Position numbers and translations under genes: made by a program. The notes below the pieces were generated by a model, which was not told where the DNA came from, did no database searches, and saw only the letters and a program-made list of their open reading frames with translations. Below are positions 12,031 to 13,388 of a stretch of 13,388 bases of DNA, one piece after another. Numbering within the stretch: position 1 is the stretch's first letter; the number at the start of each line of letters is the position of its first letter. Origin of the DNA: an uncultured Sphingomonadales bacterium (GTDB lineage Bacteria > Pseudomonadota > Alphaproteobacteria > Sphingomonadales > Sphingomonadaceae); the NCBI GenBank assembly GCA_937898535.1, contig CALDKP010000266.1, forward strand, positions 1 through 13,388, written 5' to 3'.

Positions 12031-13388
12031 TCAGGGGGACGGCAATGTGGCCAGGGCTTCGCGCATTTTGCGCACACTCAGCAACTCAGACAACACCTGT
12101 GGCGGTTTGCCAGGAGCTTGCAACACATACACCGGCACGCCGCTGCGTCCTAAGGCGCTGAGGGCGGCCGTGATGGCGGGGTCGCGGCGCGTCCAGTCGG
12201 CACGCATGAGGGTGACGTTGTGCGTTGCCAAGTCCGTCAGCACTTCGCTGTCAGACAGTGTGGATTTTTTGTTGATTTGACAGGTCACACACCAAGCGGC
12301 GGTGAAGTCAATAAACACTGGGCGGCCTTGTGCCAGGCTTTGCGCGACAGCGCTTGCAGACCAGGGTTGCCACGTTTGTGCATCGGTGGCGGCGTTGTTG
12401 GATGCCGTGTCCGTGGGGGCTTTCAACGCGTCTGAGAACGTGAGCCCTCCCCAAACCAGTGCCGCGGCTAAAAGCCAGCGCAAGCTGCGCGATGCCAGGT
12501 TGCGCAGTTTGAGGGTCCAAACAAAAGCAGCGAGCATCAGTAAGCCGCCGAGTGCAAACATGGCGGTGTCTAAGTTGGTTTGCTGGCCCAGCACCCACAG
12601 CAGCCAGATCACGGTGGCCAGCATGGGGAAGGCCAGCAGCTGGCGCAGCGTCACCATCCAAGGGCCTGGGTGTGGCAGCAGGCGCGCCACGGCGGGGACA
12701 AGGCTGGCGAGTAAATAAGGCGCGGCCAGGCCAAGGCCCATGGCCACAAAAATAGCCAGCGCTTGCCAAGTCGGTAGGGTCATGGCCAAACCGAGCGACG
12801 CGCCCATGAAGGGGGCGGTGCAAGGGGACGCCACGGCCACCGCCAGCACACCCGACAGCAGGGCGTCTAGCACGGGGTGTTTGTATTGAAAGCTGGCCAA
12901 GCGTGAGGGCAACATTTGGCCCAATTCAAACAGGCCAAACAAATTCAGTGCGATCAGCATGAAGAACGCAGCCAGCACGCTGACCACCCAAGGTGATTGC
13001 AGCTGAAAGCCCCAGCCGAGTTGCTCGCCCGCCGCGCGCAAGGCCAGCACACCAGCGCCTAGCATTAAAAAGCTAAGCACCACACCTGTGGTGTAGGCCA
13101 TGCCTGCGATGCGGTGTGCCCGGTGTTGGCGGCTGTGCTGCGCAAAGCCCAGCAGTTTGATGGCCAGCACGGGCAACACGCAGGGCATGAGGTTCAGGAT
13201 CAGGCCGCCGATGAACGCGCCTATCAGCGCCAAGGCAAAGCCAAGCAGACCTTCAGCGCCGAGTCCTTCCTCGGCAGTGCTGGGCAGATGGGTCTTGGGG
13301 GGCGTCGGTGCCGGTATGTCTGACACCGCAGGCCATGGCTGTTTAATGGGCGCAGACAGAGCAAAGCCTTGGCGTTCGGTACCTTGGC
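12031..13388 (-). CDS. dsbD: Thiol:disulfide interchange protein DsbD family, C-terminal 450 residues, runs off the window
   Basis: DsbD passes reducing power from cytoplasmic thioredoxin across the inner membrane to periplasmic partners. After a Pro-rich linker near the window edge comes the polytopic membrane domain of about eight helices with its two redox cysteines in LNLMPCVLPVLAIK and AVASPCTAPFMGA. It ends in a periplasmic thioredoxin-like domain with VFIDFTAAWCVTCQINKK, CVTC being the active site, and a C-terminal VRKMREALATLP. The N-terminal alpha domain and start codon lie beyond position 13388, as the frame stays open to the end; the GTG at 13326 is internal. Proteins of this form are common in Comamonadaceae, where the linker differs from enteric DsbD, so it could also be called ScsB-like. 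It belongs to the segment that does not fit the rest of the window. Confidence 0.92.
   Translation of the reverse strand, partial: QGTERQGFALSAPIKQPWPAVSDIPAPTPPKTHLPSTAEEGLGAEGLLGFALALIGAFIGGLILNLMPCVLPVLAIKLLGFAQHSRQHRAHRIAGMAYTTGVVLSFLMLGAGVLALRAAGEQLGWGFQLQSPWVVSVLAAFFMLIALNLFGLFELGQMLPSRLASFQYKHPVLDALLSGVLAVAVASPCTAPFMGASLGLAMTLPTWQALAIFVAMGLGLAAPYLLASLVPAVARLLPHPGPWMVTLRQLLAFPMLATVIWLLWVLGQQTNLDTAMFALGGLLMLAAFVWTLKLRNLASRSLRWLLAAALVWGGLTFSDALKAPTDTASNNAATDAQTWQPWSASAVAQSLAQGRPVFIDFTAAWCVTCQINKKSTLSDSEVLTDLATHNVTLMRADWTRRDPAITAALSALGRSGVPVYVLQAPGKPPQVLSELLSVRKMREALATLPSP

Noticed and set aside
1..13388. CRISPR arrays, tRNA or rRNA genes
   Set aside because: I saw no regularly spaced direct repeats and no tRNA or rRNA signature on either strand.

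Overview
The window reads as two joined pieces. Positions 1 to about 11,880 look like chromosome of an alphaproteobacterium of the order Sphingomonadales. The grounds are protein style, the gene order panB / TPR anchor protein / bamB / der, and a 28-bp inverted repeat whose core I recognise as a repeat common in sphingomonads. Positions from about 11,880 to 13,388 look like a betaproteobacterium (Comamonadaceae-like): the 3' part of a DsbD-type thiol:disulfide interchange protein and the start of a CoA-binding protein gene. The join lies inside one small reading frame that is half CoA-binding protein and half exonuclease III, which suggests an assembly chimera more than a natural fusion. The taxonomic calls come from recognition, not from a search.

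Layout. On the minus strand, 3870 to 1: panB (pantothenate synthesis), a TTG-started TPR membrane-anchored protein, bamB (outer-membrane protein assembly lipoprotein) and the N-terminal 264 codons of der (ribosome-assembly GTPase). The last three are tightly packed and look co-transcribed. Divergent from panB, 3996-4644 (+) holds a four-helix membrane protein and a small XRE regulator, with a set of TAACAT/ATGTTA half-sites over the likely promoter. On the minus strand, 7305 to 4663: a fatty acid hydroxylase/sterol desaturase family protein, an ArsC/Spx-like (YffB) protein, a lipoprotein glycerophosphodiester phosphodiesterase and a small unrecognised protein, in close order.

A strongly AT-rich accessory patch (about 7540-8500) follows. 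It holds an HNH-like zinc-binding protein of unknown role and, directly upstream of it, the C-terminal stub of a tyrosine recombinase, probably what is left of an integrated element. Then come guaA (GMP synthetase), a small GNAT protein and a TIGR03643-type protein (minus, 10594 to 8520). A TetR regulator (+) diverges from guaA and its stop codon overlaps that of a convergent small membrane protein. After that come the 28-bp inverted repeat, the cut 3' end of xth, and the foreign-looking segment.

Most of the window is ordinary housekeeping sequence. I found no clear new multi-gene system. The items that most deserve a second look are the chimeric join, the AT-rich HNH/integrase patch and the operator array of the XRE/membrane protein pair.
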